Of a DNA stretch of 64,000 bases, positions 26,834 to 35,232 are shown one piece after another. Under the pieces are notes generated by a model. The model did not search any database, was not told where the DNA came from, and saw only the letters and a list, made by a program, of their open reading frames with translations. How positions within the stretch are numbered: position 1 is the stretch's first letter; each line of letters opens with the position of its first letter. The stretch comes from Bacillota bacterium (lineage in GTDB: Bacteria; Bacillota; Clostridia; Christensenellales; Borkfalkiaceae): assembly GCA_003343995.1 (NCBI GenBank), contig QAKE01000045.1:11394-75393 (forward strand), given 5' to 3'. Position numbers and translations under genes: made by a program.

Positions 26834-27660
26834 ATCGCCACCTCGATTTTCTCTTCCAGCTTGTTGTATTCGTAGCCTTCCAGCGCGAAATCCTCCACCG
26901 TAAAGGCGTAAAAATCCTCAATTTCGGGGTTCATGACGAACTTGGGCGCGGGGAAGGTCGGCTTTTTCAGCAATTTTTCCACGATGGGAACGTGCCTGTC
27001 GTAAAGGTGCGCGTCGGCGATGACGTGCACCAGCTCCCCCGCCTTAAGATGGGATACCTGCGCCAGCATGTGGAGCAGAACGGCGTATTGCACCACGTTC
27101 CAGTTGTTCGCCGTCAGCACGTCGTTGCTCCTCTGGTTCAGAATACCGTTCAACACGTTCCCCGTCACGTTAAAGGTCATCGAATAGGCGCAGGGATAGA
27201 GGTTCATTTCGTGCAGATCCTCGAAATTGTAGATATTCGTCATGATGCGGCGGGAGGAGGGATTGTGCTTCAAATCGAACAGCACCCTGTCCACCTGATC
27301 GAATTCCCCCTCCTTGTAAATGCTCTTTTTCGCCAGCTGATAGCCGTACGCCTTGCCGATCGAGCCGCTTTCGTCCGCCCAGCTGTCCCAGATATGCGAG
27401 TTTAGATCGTGAATATTGTTGGATTTTTTCTGCCAGATCCACAGAATTTCGTCGATACAGCTTTTGAACGCCGTGCGGCGATAGGTTAAAATGGGAAATT
27501 CTCTTTGCAAATCGTAACGGTTTACGATGCCGAACTTTTTCACCGTGTGCGCGGGCGTGCCGTCCTCCCAATGCGGGCGGACGGGCAAATCTTTATCGGA
27601 AAAGCCGCTCTCGATGATTTCCCTGCAGGTATTTTTAAAAATGGTATCCGCTAAGCTCAT
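26830..27660 (-). CDS. thyA: Thymidylate synthase
   Basis: ThyA methylates dUMP to dTMP using methylene-THF. The 276-residue protein has the nucleophilic Cys at about 157 in LYPCAYSMTF, where many relatives have PPCH, followed by the dUMP phosphate-binding QRSND at 177-181 and NNWNVVQYAVLLHMLAQ. It lies 15 bp after an SDR gene and overlaps folA. PCAY in place of PPCH is a known variant of some Firmicutes and phage enzymes rather than a loss. Confidence 0.95.
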   Translation of the reverse strand: MSLADTIFKNTCREIIESGFSDKDLPVRPHWEDGTPAHTVKKFGIVNRYDLQREFPILTYRRTAFKSCIDEILWIWQKKSNNIHDLNSHIWDSWADESGSIGKAYGYQLAKKSIYKEGEFDQVDRVLFDLKHNPSSRRIMTNIYNFEDLHEMNLYPCAYSMTFNVTGNVLNGILNQRSNDVLTANNWNVVQYAVLLHMLAQVSHLKAGELVHVIADAHLYDRHVPIVEKLLKKPTFPAPKFVMNPEIEDFYAFTVEDFALEGYEYNKLEEKIEVAI

Positions 27661-27675
27661 ATTGCCTCCCCCGCG

Positions 27676-28461
27676 TTAAAACGCGTCCTTCGTCTGTTTT
27701 TTCCACCGGTGCGCGATAAAGCGCATGCTCAGCGCGCGCGGCGTGATCTTCATGACGAAATTTAAAAATTTATTGAAAAAACCGGGGATGAAAACCGCCT
27801 TGTTTTTTTGAACCGCCTTCAAGCTCTTTTCCGCCACGTACGCCGGAGATTTTGCCGAAAGTTTCCCCCAAAGCCCCTGATTTTCGATATCCTTCACGAT
27901 GTCGGGACGGGTGGGCACGCCGCCGGGCAAAACGGCGGTTACCCGTACACGCCCCTTAAGTTCCAGACGGAGCGCGGTAAAAAAGGAGGTGAGCGCGCCC
28001 TTCGTTGCGCTGTAAAGCGCGAAGTACGGCATGGGCGTTACCCCCGACATGCTGGAAATCGCCACGATTTCCTTCATCGGCGCGCCGCGCTTAAGCAGTG
28101 CGTGCGTTAAGGATATAGTCGCTTCCACGTTCACGCGGATCTGAAAGATCGCCTTTTCCTCGGTATAGTCCTCGAAGGGCTTTTGAATATCCACGCCCGC
28201 AACGTGGATAACCCGCTCGAACGCCGCGCCCGCGGCGTCCGCGGCGGCGAGCAGGCTTTTCCTGTCCGCCTCGTCGGTCAGCTGACAGGCGCGCGTTAAA
28301 ATGCTGACGGACGGGTTTATGCCCGCCAGCTCTTCTTTTAACGCCGTCAGTTTTTCGTCGCTGCGCCCCGTGAGGAACAGATCGCAGCCGTTTTCCGCAC
28401 ACTTTTGCGCAAACGCCTTGCCGATGCCCCCCGTCGCGCCGGAAATAAATGTATATGCCAT
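27676..28461 (-). CDS. Short-chain dehydrogenase/reductase
   Basis: A 261-residue classical SDR. The NAD(P)-binding GATGGIGKAFA is at 8-18, VAGVDIQ lies at the NNAG position, and the catalytic Ser is in ISSMSG with the Tyr-Lys pair in YSATKGAL. The substrate is unknown. It heads the SDR-thyA-folA operon. The -10 box (TATAAT, 28473-28468) is only six bases from the ATG and there is no Shine-Dalgarno sequence, so the mRNA is predicted to be leaderless. Confidence 0.9.
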   Translation of the reverse strand: MAYTFISGATGGIGKAFAQKCAENGCDLFLTGRSDEKLTALKEELAGINPSVSILTRACQLTDEADRKSLLAAADAAGAAFERVIHVAGVDIQKPFEDYTEEKAIFQIRVNVEATISLTHALLKRGAPMKEIVAISSMSGVTPMPYFALYSATKGALTSFFTALRLELKGRVRVTAVLPGGVPTRPDIVKDIENQGLWGKLSAKSPAYVAEKSLKAVQKNKAVFIPGFFNKFLNFVMKITPRALSMRFIAHRWKKQTKDAF

Positions 28462-28467
28462 GTTTTT

Positions 28468-28496
28468 ATTATACCAAATTATCTTTTAAATGTCGA
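28468..28496 (-). promoter_or_regulatory. Leaderless-type promoter of SDR-thyA-folA
   Basis: TCGACA (28496-28491) and TATAAT (28473-28468) on the minus strand are 17 bp apart, with the ATG only six bases downstream of the -10 box. Initiation would fall at or next to the start codon. Confidence 0.8.
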
Positions 28497-28526
28497 AGGA
28501 TTTTACCATCAAGTTAAAAATGGCTG

Positions 28527-28555
28527 TTGACAGCGTTTAACGCATATGCTATAAT
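28527..28555 (+). promoter_or_regulatory. Promoter of the short HTH gene
   Basis: TTGACA (28527-28532), a 17-bp spacer and TATAAT (28550-28555): a perfect sigma-A promoter. Confidence 0.92.
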
Positions 28556-28583
28556 GGCAACGATATATAAAGGAGATTTATTT

Positions 28584-28727
28584 ATGGCAAACACGAAAGT
28601 CGGCAAACGGATAGCGGAACTGCGTTCGGAGCGCAATCTCACGCAAAGGCAGCTCGCCGCGGCGACGGAGGACAAACAAGACGTGGTCACCTACACCTCC
28701 AAATACCCGCCGAAATCGAGATATTAG
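28584..28727 (+). CDS. 47-residue truncated XRE-type HTH protein
   Basis: The product begins MANTKVGKRIAELRSERNLT and continues with QRQLAAATEDKQDVV, the first two helices of a Cro/CI HTH. It then departs into YTSKYPPKSRY and stops, so the recognition helix is not normal. AAAGGAG lies before the ATG and the gene has a perfect promoter and its own terminator, so it is expressed. Either it is a decayed regulator or a deliberately short protein or regulatory transcript. Confidence 0.6.
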   Translation: MANTKVGKRIAELRSERNLTQRQLAAATEDKQDVVTYTSKYPPKSRY

Positions 28728-28733
28728 CCCCCT

Positions 28734-28762
28734 TACGCCCGCAAAAACGCGGGCGTTTTTTC
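28734..28762 (+). terminator. Terminator of the short HTH gene
   Basis: CGCCCGC and GCGGGCG flank AAAAAC and are followed by TTTTTT. Confidence 0.9.
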
Positions 28763-28800
28763 ACTCAAAATTTCTTTGCGCCGAAAAAACGCGGTCGCTA

Positions 28801-28829
28801 TTGACATTCGGGGAGAGCATTGATATAAT
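28801..28829 (+). promoter_or_regulatory. Promoter of the HTH-membrane gene
   Basis: TTGACA (28801-28806), 17 bp, TATAAT (28824-28829). Confidence 0.92.
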
Positions 28830-28858
28830 TAAAGAAATTAAAAAAGGGGGGGTACGAG

Positions 28859-30517
28859 ATGCAGCATTCCATCGGCGCAAAAATAACGGAACTCAGAGAA
28901 AAGCATCATTTAACGCAAGCGCAGCTCGCAGACCGTCTGCACTTTACCCATCAAACCATTTCCAACTGGGAGCGCGGCGTTTCCTCGCCCGATATCGAAA
29001 CCGTGGCGAAACTCGCGGAGTTTTTCAACGTTTCCGCAGACGAGCTTTTATTCGGCAAGCCGAAAACGCAGCCCGCGCCCCCGCCCAAACCGAAAAAAAC
29101 ATACCGCCACATGGCGAGCGAACCAACCGGCGCGGCATACGCGCTGAAAATACTTTTACGCGTGTTTACCGGCCTCACGGTCGCGGAGATCGTTTTTTCC
29201 TTTTTAACCCTCTTCTTTCCCGCTTTTGCGGTATTCATCGGGCTGATCCCCGCGCTGATCGTCACTTTCGGGTGGGTGGGCATTTATATCGCGGTGCTCG
29301 TGCTGTTTTTGTTTGCAAAAGAATTTTCCGACAGCCGATCGGCGAAGCTCTGTTTTTTCCTCAGCATCGCCGTATACGCCGTCGTGCAGATCGTCCGTAT
29401 CGCGCACTTAACGGCGATCGTTTCCGCCTCCGACGCCGACGCGCTGAACAAATTTACCGTCTTTTACAACATTCTCACTCTTACGGGGCTGGCGGCGATC
29501 GTTTATTCCGCGCCCCACGTATTCAAACAAAGCGAAAACGAATCCGACATCTCCGCCGCGCGCAAAAAATACTTTTCCGCCGCAACGGGAAACCTTGCAT
29601 GCACCGCGGCTTCCGCGCTGTTCGCGGCAGTGGAAGCGATGACGGTCTTTTTCGACGCCGTATCGTTGATTTTGACGGTTTACGGGCTTTATGCGCTCAG
29701 CCGCTGCACGGCGGATAAAACCCGCCTCGTATCCTACTCGTCCACCCGCCCGCCGCAGGAAGTCTGGCTGCAAGACCGAGAAGAAAAAGCCGCGCCCGCC
29801 GTCAACGCGGAAGCGGCGGCCATCGCCTGCGCGGAACGCATGCGCGCGGCGGAAATTGCCAATCTCTCCGCGGAAAAGGCACAACAAACTCCCGCGCCGC
29901 GCGTTTTTGAAAACCGTACGAAAACCATACGCATCGAGCAGGAGCGCGTGCCGCCGCAGGCGCTTTGGATCACATTCGGCGCATACGTTTTCTTCACCTA
30001 CATCTTTCCGCCGACCGGCGTATTCAACGTAATCCTTCTTTCCGCCGCGATATGCGCGCCCTACCTCGCGCTGACGGTATTATTCGCCTTGGCGAAAGAA
30101 AGCGTATGGCAGCCGCTCGCCTATCTTTGCATCGCCGTTGCCGCAGCCGCCGCGGTAAGCACCGTCTTTTGCTTCTGCGACAGTTTGATCACCTCCCGCG
30201 AGCCGACGGCGATGTTCCCTTACGTTCTGCTCGCCGTGCCTGTTTGTTTGAATTTTTGTTTCGTTTTCGGCGCGTCGCTGTGCTTCCGCGGCATGGCGGA
30301 ATCGAAAAAACGCAATATTGCGGTTTCTTTAATTTTGGCGGCTTTATCCGTCGGCATCCTCGTTTTGTTTCTCATTCTCGCGTACGATCCCAACTCCGAT
30401 CCCGCCGTAGTGCTCCTCGATCATTGGGCGAACGGCGCGGTTTTAAGTATTCTGCTCTTCGTCAAAAAGCAGTATACGAAATGCATAACGCGGGAAATCG
30501 GGCAAACACGGATTTGA
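28859..30517 (+). CDS. XRE-HTH polytopic membrane protein
   Basis: A 552-residue protein with a complete XRE HTH at 6-62 (LTQAQLADRLHFTHQTISNWERG). A Pro-rich linker APPPKPKK (about 74-82) leads to a membrane domain with a first cluster of about seven helices (97-290). A charged cytoplasmic stretch follows (about 300-355), then a second cluster of about five helices (360-540). DNA-binding HTH domains tethered to multi-helix membrane domains act as one-component membrane sensors in Firmicutes. The ligand is unknown. A G-rich Shine-Dalgarno region precedes the ATG. Confidence 0.8.
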   Translation: MQHSIGAKITELREKHHLTQAQLADRLHFTHQTISNWERGVSSPDIETVAKLAEFFNVSADELLFGKPKTQPAPPPKPKKTYRHMASEPTGAAYALKILLRVFTGLTVAEIVFSFLTLFFPAFAVFIGLIPALIVTFGWVGIYIAVLVLFLFAKEFSDSRSAKLCFFLSIAVYAVVQIVRIAHLTAIVSASDADALNKFTVFYNILTLTGLAAIVYSAPHVFKQSENESDISAARKKYFSAATGNLACTAASALFAAVEAMTVFFDAVSLILTVYGLYALSRCTADKTRLVSYSSTRPPQEVWLQDREEKAAPAVNAEAAAIACAERMRAAEIANLSAEKAQQTPAPRVFENRTKTIRIEQERVPPQALWITFGAYVFFTYIFPPTGVFNVILLSAAICAPYLALTVLFALAKESVWQPLAYLCIAVAAAAAVSTVFCFCDSLITSREPTAMFPYVLLAVPVCLNFCFVFGASLCFRGMAESKKRNIAVSLILAALSVGILVLFLILAYDPNSDPAVVLLDHWANGAVLSILLFVKKQYTKCITREIGQTRI

Positions 30518-30539
30518 CGCCCGTTTTTAAAAAACCTTA

Positions 30540-30568
30540 TTGACAAACCGCCGCCGACGGGTTATAAT
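30540..30568 (+). promoter_or_regulatory. Promoter of the membrane gene at 30.6 kb
   Basis: TTGACA (30540-30545), 17 bp, TATAAT (30563-30568). Confidence 0.9.
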
Positions 30569-30590
30569 AAAAACAAAAGGCGGTGAAAAC

Positions 30591-31187
30591 ATGGCGGAAA
30601 AAGCCGAAAACGGCAACAAATCACCCCGCGCGGTGCGCGCGTTCAAGCGCTGGAAAATCGCGCTCCTTTCCCTCGCGCTCGTCGACTGCGCGTGCCTTGT
30701 CGCCTTCCCCTTGAACCGCCCGTATTTTTTCACGATATTCGAATACGTAATCGGCGGCGCGACCTTGATCGCCTATATCCTGTTCCTCACCGTGAAACAG
30801 ACGGTGCAATGCCTGCCGATAAAATGGATGTTTTTCATCTTCGTCGCCACGAGCGGGGTTTTCGCCGTGCTCATGCAAGTATGCGGCGGCGCGGGCGAAC
30901 GATCGGGCACGATGCTGTACGCGGCGTACGCGTTTACGCACACGGCGTACTATCTGCTCGCGCTGTACCTCTTCGTGCCGAAGGAGGGCGCGCGGATTTT
31001 AAGAATCTGCTATCTGCTCCTCGCCGCCGCGCTCGCGTGCACCTACGCCGCGGAAATCGGTATGCTGTTCGTACAGGACGCCTTTTTTCACGAGGGACTT
31101 TTGAAATTCTGCATGATCGTGCAAACGCTGATCACGGAGGCGATGCTGTTTATTCTTGCGGCGGCGACGAAATATCGGAAAATTTAA
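30591..31187 (+). CDS. Hypothetical membrane protein
   Basis: A 198-residue protein with about six membrane helices and a basic, soluble N-terminus of 20 residues. The ATG at 30591 is preceded by AAGGCGGTG; the upstream frame lies in the promoter. I recognise no family. It has its own promoter and shares a bidirectional terminator with nfnB. Its position after two HTH genes may be fortuitous. Confidence 0.7.
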   Translation: MAEKAENGNKSPRAVRAFKRWKIALLSLALVDCACLVAFPLNRPYFFTIFEYVIGGATLIAYILFLTVKQTVQCLPIKWMFFIFVATSGVFAVLMQVCGGAGERSGTMLYAAYAFTHTAYYLLALYLFVPKEGARILRICYLLLAAALACTYAAEIGMLFVQDAFFHEGLLKFCMIVQTLITEAMLFILAAATKYRKI

Positions 31188-31189
31188 AA

Positions 31190-31228
31190 ACACAAAGCGC
31201 GCGTTTTTGAAAAACGCGCGCGTTTTTA
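31190..31228. terminator. Bidirectional terminator
   Basis: GCGCGCGTTTTT and AAAAACGCGCGC form a hairpin followed by GTTTTTATTTT, between convergent genes. Confidence 0.88.
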
Positions 31229-31238
31229 TTTTGCCGAT

Positions 31239-32624
31239 TTATCGATTTTTCAGCGCTTCGTCGATGGCGCCCGCCGCGGTTTTGCCCGCGCCCATCGCCA
31301 AAATCACCGTTGCGGCGCCCGTCACGGCGTCGCCGCCGGCGTATACGCCCTTGCGGGAGGTCAAGCCGTTTTCGTCCACGATGATGCCGCCCCATTTTTC
31401 CGTTTCCAGCCCCTCCGTCGTCGATTTGATGAGGGGGTTGGGCGACGTGCCGATCGCCATGATCACGCAGTCGACGTCCAAAACGAAGTTGCTCCCTTCC
31501 TTTTCCACCGGACGGCGGCGCCCCGATTCGTCCGGTTCGCCGAGCCCCATTTCCACACATTCGATACCGCAAACGAAGTCCTGTTCGTCCGCCAAAATTT
31601 TAACGGGATTGTTGAGCAGTTTGAACACCACGCCCTCCTCCTTGGCGTGTTCCACTTCCTCCGCGCGGGCGGGCAGCTCCTTTTCCGAACGGCGGTAAAC
31701 GATATAAACGTTTTCCGCCCCCAGCCGCTTGGCGCAGCGCGCCGCGTCCATCGCCACGTTGCCGCCGCCCACGACGGCCACGCTCTTTGCATGCATGATG
31801 GGGGTATCGCACTCTTCGCGGTAGGATTTCATCAGGTTTACGCGCGTTAAAAACTCGTTTGCGGAATACACGCCCTTGGCGTTTTCGCCGGAAATGTTCA
31901 TAAACCGCGGCAATCCCGCGCCGCTGCCCACGAACACCGCCTCGTAGCCCATGCCGAACAGCTCGTCGATAGACAAGACTTTACCGATGACCATATTGGT
32001 TTCCACCTTTACGCCGAGGGCCTTTAAGGTGTCGATTTCCTTCTGCACGATGGATTTGGGCAGACGGAATTCGGGAATACCGTACACCAGCACGCCGCCG
32101 GCGGTATGTAACGCCTCGAACACCGTAACGTCGTAGCCCTTTTTTGCCAGATCGCCGGCGCAGGTCAGTCCGCTGGGGCCGGAGCCGATGACGGCGACCT
32201 TATGCCCGTTGGCGGCGGGACGCACGGGCTGTTCTTTGCAATGCTCGTTGTGATAATCCGCCACGAACCGCTCCAATCTGCCGATGGCGACGGGCTCGCC
32301 CTTGATGCCGCGCACGCACTTCGCCTCGCACTGCGTTTCCTGCGGGCACACCCTTCCGCACACCGCGGGCAGGGAGCTCGATTCGGAAATGATTTTATAC
32401 GCGCCCTCGAAATCGCGGGCGGCAACCCGCTGAATAAACGCGGGAATATCGATTTGCACGGGGCACCCGCCCACGCACGGCTTGTGCTTGCAATTCAAAC
32501 AGCGCTCCGCTTCGTTCACCGCCTGCTCCTCGGTATAACCGAGGGCGACTTCCGAAAAGTTTTTATTTCTCTCGTCCGCGCTCTGCACGGGCATTTCGTT
32601 CTTTTTCAAAGACATGTTGGGCAT
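31239..32624 (-). CDS. nfnB: NfnB / GltA-type flavoprotein, NADP-reducing subunit
   Basis: A 461-residue protein of the glutamate synthase small-subunit family. The N-terminal two [4Fe-4S] domain has CLNCKHKPCVGGCPVQIDIP (about 42-61) and CGRVCPQETQCEAKC. Two Rossmann folds follow: FAD, AVIGSGPSGLTCAGDLAKKG, and NADPH, VAVVGGGNVAMDAARCAKRLG. Together with the 280-residue subunit one base upstream it forms NfnAB. That enzyme couples endergonic ferredoxin-dependent and exergonic NADH-dependent reduction of NADP+ (or the reverse) by flavin-based bifurcation. AGGAGG lies nine bases before the ATG. Confidence 0.92.
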   Translation of the reverse strand: MPNMSLKKNEMPVQSADERNKNFSEVALGYTEEQAVNEAERCLNCKHKPCVGGCPVQIDIPAFIQRVAARDFEGAYKIISESSSLPAVCGRVCPQETQCEAKCVRGIKGEPVAIGRLERFVADYHNEHCKEQPVRPAANGHKVAVIGSGPSGLTCAGDLAKKGYDVTVFEALHTAGGVLVYGIPEFRLPKSIVQKEIDTLKALGVKVETNMVIGKVLSIDELFGMGYEAVFVGSGAGLPRFMNISGENAKGVYSANEFLTRVNLMKSYREECDTPIMHAKSVAVVGGGNVAMDAARCAKRLGAENVYIVYRRSEKELPARAEEVEHAKEEGVVFKLLNNPVKILADEQDFVCGIECVEMGLGEPDESGRRRPVEKEGSNFVLDVDCVIMAIGTSPNPLIKSTTEGLETEKWGGIIVDENGLTSRKGVYAGGDAVTGAATVILAMGAGKTAAGAIDEALKNR

Positions 32625-32625
32625 G

Positions 32626-33468
32626 TTATTTTACCTCCTGTTTGAAGAGATTGCAGGTTTTTTCGTGCGCGCGGCGCTCGAAATCGCGGTACATCGCGGA
32701 GCGCTTCATCGCCTCGTCGAAGTCCACCTCGTGCCCGTCGAAATCCGGCCCGTCCACGCAGGCGAACTTGGTTTTTCCGCCGACGCTCAAACGGCAGCCG
32801 CCGCACATCCCCGTGCCGTCGATCATGATCGGGTTCATGGAAACCACGGTTTTTACGCCGTACTCCTTGGTCAGCTTGCAGACGAATTTCATCATGACGA
32901 GGGGACCGATGGCGATAACTTCGTCGTATTTTTCCCCGCTCTCGATCAGCGCCTTCAGCGCGTCGGTCACAAGCCCCTTTTCGCCGTAACTGCCGTCGTC
33001 GGTGACGACGACGTATCGATCGCTCACCGAACGAAACTCCTCTTCCAGAATGACGAGGTCCTTATTTCTGAACCCCACGACGGAATGCACCGCCGCGCCC
33101 AGCTCGTGCAGCTTTTTGGCGACGGGATAGGCGATGGCGCACCCCACGCCCCCGCCGATGACGGCGACCTTCTTCAGCCCGTCCAAATGCGACGGCGTGC
33201 CCAGCGGCCCGACGAAATCGTGTATATATTCCCCCTCTTTCAAGCGGTTGAGCTTTTCCGTCGTCGCCCCGACGATCTGGAAAATAATCGTCACCGTACC
33301 CTTATCGCGGTCGTAATCGGCGACGGTCAGTGGAATGCGTTCCCCCTCCGCGTCGGCGCGCAGAATGATAAACTGCCCCGCCTGCGCCTTCTTTGCGATG
33401 AGCGGCGCGTCCACCTCCATCAGCGTAACCGTAGGGTTGAGTTCTTTTTTCCTTACAATTTTATTCAT
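32626..33468 (-). CDS. nfnA: NfnA, ferredoxin-NADP+ oxidoreductase small subunit
   Basis: A 280-residue dihydroorotate dehydrogenase electron-transfer-subunit-like flavoprotein. The FAD domain has GERIPLTVADYD in place of RPY/FS, the NAD domain begins with AVIGGGVGCAIAYPVAK at about 101-117, and a C-terminal [2Fe-2S] site has GTGMCGGCRLSVGG and FACVDGPDFDG (about 219-248), including the Asp and three Cys typical of NfnA/SudB. It is the NADH-reacting subunit of NfnAB. It is the first gene of the operon, with a promoter about 40 bp upstream. Confidence 0.93.
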   Translation of the reverse strand: MNKIVRKKELNPTVTLMEVDAPLIAKKAQAGQFIILRADAEGERIPLTVADYDRDKGTVTIIFQIVGATTEKLNRLKEGEYIHDFVGPLGTPSHLDGLKKVAVIGGGVGCAIAYPVAKKLHELGAAVHSVVGFRNKDLVILEEEFRSVSDRYVVVTDDGSYGEKGLVTDALKALIESGEKYDEVIAIGPLVMMKFVCKLTKEYGVKTVVSMNPIMIDGTGMCGGCRLSVGGKTKFACVDGPDFDGHEVDFDEAMKRSAMYRDFERRAHEKTCNLFKQEVK

Positions 33469-33509
33469 AGATTTTCTCCCATGGACAATAAATAATTTTC
33501 CCTTTTTCT

Positions 33510-33538
33510 ATTGTATAACAATTTTGTCCGATTTGCAA
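33510..33538 (-). promoter_or_regulatory. Promoter of nfnAB
   Basis: TTGCAA (33538-33533) and TACAAT (33515-33510) on the minus strand, 17 bp apart. Confidence 0.7.
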
Positions 33539-33558
33539 TCTTTTTTTCGTCCGACGAT

Positions 33559-33592
33559 AAAAAAACGCCCTTCCGAAAATCCGAAAGGGCAT
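33559..33592 (-). terminator. Terminator of the nat-ybaK operon
   Basis: GCCCTTTCGGA and TTCGGAAGGGC form a hairpin followed on the minus strand by GTTTTTTT, after the YbaK-like stop. Confidence 0.88.
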
Positions 33593-33599
33593 AATACGG

Positions 33600-34067
33600 C
33601 TATAACGAGGGCTTGCACACGTCCACCCACGCGCCGCCGGTGCAGCGCCGCAGCTCTTCCGGCGTAAGCTCCGCCGCGCTGTTCGCGCTGCCGCAGGCGG
33701 GAAACACCGTACCGAAACGCTTCAGCCCCTCGTCGAGAAAGACCGCGACGCCCTCGTTCAGCGCGAACGGGCACACCCCGCCCACGGGATGACCGACGAT
33801 TTCCTCCACCGATTCGGCGGGGATCATTTTCGCCTTTTCCCCGAAACGCGCTTTGAACTTCGCGTTGTCGATCTTCCGATCCCCCGCCGCGACGACGGCG
33901 ACGGGACCGCTTTTCAATAAAAACGTCATGGTTTTCGCGATGCGCGCGGGCTCGACGGACAGCGCCGCCGCGGCGAGCTCCACCGTCGCGCTGGAAACGT
34001 CGAACACCCGCACGCGCTCGCTTAATCCGAATTTTCCGAGATATTCCCTTACTTTATCGATCGACAT
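33600..34067 (-). CDS. YbaK/EbsC-type aminoacyl-tRNA deacylase
   Basis: A 155-residue YbaK/ProX-superfamily protein that hydrolyses mischarged aminoacyl-tRNA. Visible family elements are RIAKTMTFLL with the conserved Lys (about 42-51), the VVAAGDRKID strand, VGHPVGGVCPFALN (the GXXXP loop, about 91-104) and the C-terminal CGSANSAAELTPEEL. The subfamily (Cys-tRNA-Pro versus others) cannot be fixed by eye. It begins 4 bp after the ABC permease gene. Confidence 0.88.
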   Translation of the reverse strand: MSIDKVREYLGKFGLSERVRVFDVSSATVELAAAALSVEPARIAKTMTFLLKSGPVAVVAAGDRKIDNAKFKARFGEKAKMIPAESVEEIVGHPVGGVCPFALNEGVAVFLDEGLKRFGTVFPACGSANSAAELTPEELRRCTGGAWVDVCKPSL

Positions 34068-34071
34068 TCCG

Positions 34072-35232
34072 TCACCTTCTGAACATGATCTTTTCGCTTT
34101 TAAACATGCGCGTGAGCAGCCACACGAGCAGCCCCGTGTACGCTAAGTTTGCGATCATCGCCACCGCCAGATTGAGGGCGACGACGGAGAAGGAGAACAC
34201 CGCGTTGATCGACTGCACGCTGTTGTAAAGCGGAATGAGATAGAGCCACACGCTGGTCGGCGCGCCCTCCCCGAACATGCAGGTAACGCTTAAAAGCACG
34301 TTTACGATCATCAGCGGCGTAACGTAGGCGGTCGCCTCCTTCACGCTTTTGGCGAAGGCGGAAATCACCGAGATGAGCGCCACCGTCAGCAGCACGGTGG
34401 AAACGACCACGCCGAGCAGCGCAAAGTAATCGCCGACGGAATAGAGCGCCGCGCTCACGTCGGCGCCGCCCATCATCTTCGGCAAACTGAAAATGATGCC
34501 GATAAAGGACGACAGCCCCGAAAGCACCGCGATGATGCTCAGCGCGAAGATTTTGCCGACGGCGACGCCCGCGCGGGAAACGGGCGTAACGAGCAACGTG
34601 GCAAACGTGCCGCGTTCCTTTTCCCCCGCGATGGATTCGGGCGCTACCGACATCGCCCCCGAAAAGATGAACACCATCATCAGCATGGGCATGAGCATGG
34701 AAAAGATCATGCTCGTCATATCCCGTTCGGTGGCGAGATTATATTGCTTGCCCGACGTCGGATTATTGATGTCGTACTTGTTTTCGCCGAGAAATTCGTA
34801 CTCGCTCAGTATCGCGCTGACGAGGGAAAACGCTGCGGAGGAATTGCTCTCCGTCGCGTTGTAGTAAATTTCCACGTTGGGAGTAGGCGCGCCCGCCTCC
34901 GGTTTTTCGTTGGAGAAATTTTCGGGAAACACGATTAAAATATCCTTTTCCCCGTTTTTCACCGCCTCTTTGGCGGCTTCCGCGTTTTCCGCCGTAACGG
35001 TTTCCGTTTCGAGCACGCCGTCAAAAAACGCGCCGAGCGTTTCCGGCATGTTCTGCACGTACGCCGCGGGCAGGCGGTCCTCCCCGCCGATGATGCCGCG
35101 CATCCCGTCCCCCATGAAGGAATATACGAGATAAATCAACAGCCCCGGCAGAATAAGCGTGCCGACGATCATGCGCTTATCCTTAAAAAAGCGCAGCAGT
35201 TCCTTTTTGAATACGGGCAGCCAGCCTTTCAT
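34072..35232 (-). CDS. ABC transporter permease, NatB-like
   Basis: A 386-residue ABC-2 type permease. One helix sits at about 22-40, a large extracytoplasmic domain at about 45-175, and five to six helices follow to the C-terminus. KKELLRFFKDKRMIVGTLILP at the N-terminus and EKERGTFATLLVTPVSR (about 204-220) are the hallmarks of NatB-type exporters. It overlaps the ATPase gene by 4 bp. The substrate may be Na+ or a small toxic compound; it is not deducible. Confidence 0.88.
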   Translation of the reverse strand: MKGWLPVFKKELLRFFKDKRMIVGTLILPGLLIYLVYSFMGDGMRGIIGGEDRLPAAYVQNMPETLGAFFDGVLETETVTAENAEAAKEAVKNGEKDILIVFPENFSNEKPEAGAPTPNVEIYYNATESNSSAAFSLVSAILSEYEFLGENKYDINNPTSGKQYNLATERDMTSMIFSMLMPMLMMVFIFSGAMSVAPESIAGEKERGTFATLLVTPVSRAGVAVGKIFALSIIAVLSGLSSFIGIIFSLPKMMGGADVSAALYSVGDYFALLGVVVSTVLLTVALISVISAFAKSVKEATAYVTPLMIVNVLLSVTCMFGEGAPTSVWLYLIPLYNSVQSINAVFSFSVVALNLAVAMIANLAYTGLLVWLLTRMFKSEKIMFRR

